64,000 nucleotides of DNA. It comes from Neorhizobium galegae. GTDB taxonomy: Bacteria > Pseudomonadota > Alphaproteobacteria > Rhizobiales > Rhizobiaceae. Location of the stretch: contig NZ_CP090095.1 of assembly GCF_021391675.1 (NCBI RefSeq), forward strand, positions 687,501 to 751,500, given 5' to 3'. The position numbers and the translations under genes are program-made. The notes below the pieces were generated by a model. That model ran no database searches and was not told where the DNA came from. It saw nothing but the letters and a program-made list of their open reading frames with translations. Below are positions 63,362 through 64,000 of this stretch, piece after piece; position 1 is the stretch's first letter, and every line of letters starts with the position of its first letter.

Positions 63362-64000
63362 ATGAACGCATCCGGAGAGTTCCTGGCATCCGCGTCACCC
63401 CGGACCCTGTTCGGCCTGCGTGTCTGCGATCTCGGATGGAACGCAACGCTCGGTCTCGTGGAAAGCCTGATCGCGCTGCGCGGCAATCGTACAACAATCG
63501 GTTTCCTCGACGAGCGGACGGCTTTCCGTCAGATGATCGATCCTGCCTACCGCAGTCAGTTGGGCCGCAGGGTGCTTCTGCCGGGTGGCGGCCGCGCCTT
63601 TAGCATCCTCGCCAAAGCGCGGCATGAAAAACCGACGCCGGTACGTTTTTCGGCAGCGATGTTCGTCCCGGCCCTGTTGAGCTTCCTGGAAAAGGGGCAT
63701 CGCATCGGCATAGCCGGCGAGGATACCGCACGGGTCGAAGCCCTCCGCGAGCATTTCGCCCGCCATGCCCCTTGGCATGACGTGGCGGTCGTAGCCCTCG
63801 ACCAGGACATGCCGCAACGTTTCGACCTTATCCTCGTCGATGCAGCAGGTCTTGGCCAGGAGCGGCGGGTCGAGCGCCGGCTCGCTTCGGTCCGCACCGG
63901 ATTGGTGGTCATGACCGGGGCAGGGTTGTCCACCTTCATCGAAGGCAAATCGGCACCCGCGGTGCCCCAGGCGACAGTCCCGTCCCGGCAGCCGTCTTTC
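63362..64000 (+). CDS. Incomplete gene at the right edge, weakly like WecG/TagA/CpsF glycosyltransferases
   Basis: ATG 63362 has GGGGAG about 7 bases upstream and the frame stays open to base 64000 (213 codons, 3' end outside the window). The protein begins MNASGEFLASASPRTLFGLR. The order of elements (a short N-terminal domain, RVLLPGGGRAFSILAKARHE, HRIGIAGEDTARVEALREHF, FDLILVDAAGLGQERRVE) recalls WecG/TagA/CpsF transferases, in which a GxxxxVxxxAxxL pattern precedes the conserved end. The likeness is loose. It is separated from motility genes by a terminator. Confidence 0.6.
   Translation, partial: MNASGEFLASASPRTLFGLRVCDLGWNATLGLVESLIALRGNRTTIGFLDERTAFRQMIDPAYRSQLGRRVLLPGGGRAFSILAKARHEKPTPVRFSAAMFVPALLSFLEKGHRIGIAGEDTARVEALREHFARHAPWHDVAVVALDQDMPQRFDLILVDAAGLGQERRVERRLASVRTGLVVMTGAGLSTFIEGKSAPAVPQATVPSRQPSF

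Noticed and set aside
1..64000. CRISPR arrays, rRNA or tRNA genes, insertion sequences
   Set aside because: None was seen on either strand. The repeated blocks are accounted for by the flagellin array and hairpins.

Overview
The window is a nearly complete chemotaxis and flagellar gene cluster from an alphaproteobacterium of the order Rhizobiales, most likely family Rhizobiaceae (Rhizobium, Neorhizobium, Agrobacterium or Ensifer type). The evidence is the gene order icpA-cheS-cheY1-cheA-cheW-cheR-cheB-cheY2-cheD-cheT, the LuxR-type pair visN/visR, the OmpR-type regulator rem, the periplasmic motor proteins MotC and MotE, flaF/flbT, and a row of 'complex' flagellins. These are hallmarks of the Sinorhizobium meliloti motility regulon. 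Coding density is high, GC content is high, and many genes overlap by ATGA or start within a few bases of the previous stop.

Layout. 1-374: end of a TPR protein from the neighbouring region. 375-9104: che operon, preceded by a leader that can fold into a closed multi-hairpin RNA. 9277-10947: fliF with its own terminator. 11338-12835: visN-visR, preceded by a short upstream ORF. 12883-18177: minus-strand operons (motA-fliM-fliN-fliG, then flhB plus an unknown gene). 18378-27359: plus-strand operon (DUF1217 gene, flgF, fliI, unknown, flgB, flgC, fliE, flgG, flgA, flgI, motE, flgH, fliL). 27482-35104: an eight-gene minus-strand sugar operon sitting exactly between fliL and fliP. 35436-36173: fliP. 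36234-38174: a TPR-GT41 (OGT-like) glycosyltransferase. 38504-45969: five tandem flagellin genes, the first four each followed by its own terminator. 46238-51575: FliH-like gene, motB, motC, fliK, lytic transglycosylase. 51856-52527: rem. 52635-58131: flgE, flgK, flgL, flaF, flbT, flgD, fliQ. 58254-63182: flhA, fliR, a FliJ-like gene, flgJ, a FlgN-like gene and a membrane protein. 63362 to the right edge: an unrelated, incomplete gene.

How it works together. The che genes build the receptor-CheA-CheY1/CheY2 pathway, with CheY1, CheS and CheT as rhizobial additions. The motor switch is FliG/M/N with MotA/MotB, tuned by MotC and its chaperone MotE. FlhA/FlhB/FliP/FliQ/FliR with FliI and probable FliH/FliJ form the export gate. 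VisNR and Rem are the expected regulatory cascade. I found the element TCRCRCAAG-N9-YTA upstream of fliF, motA, the DUF1217-flgF operon, the fliH/motB operon, flgE and flhA. Weaker versions precede the che operon, rem, flgJ and two glycosyltransferase genes.

The most interesting part is the glycan island. It encodes RfbF, RfbG, an RfbC-type epimerase, a TylC3-type 3-C-methyltransferase, an SDR ketoreductase, a second methyltransferase, a CmcI/rhamnosyl O-methyltransferase-like enzyme and a GT2 glycosyltransferase. This predicts a CDP-activated, O-methylated, 3-C-methyl-branched 6-deoxyhexose. A 15-bp copy of the 3' end of fliL is repeated just upstream of fliP, which looks like the scar of the island's insertion into an originally overlapping fliL/fliP junction. 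With the OGT-like protein next to the flagellins, the simplest hypothesis is a flagellin-glycosylation system carried inside the flagellar regulon.
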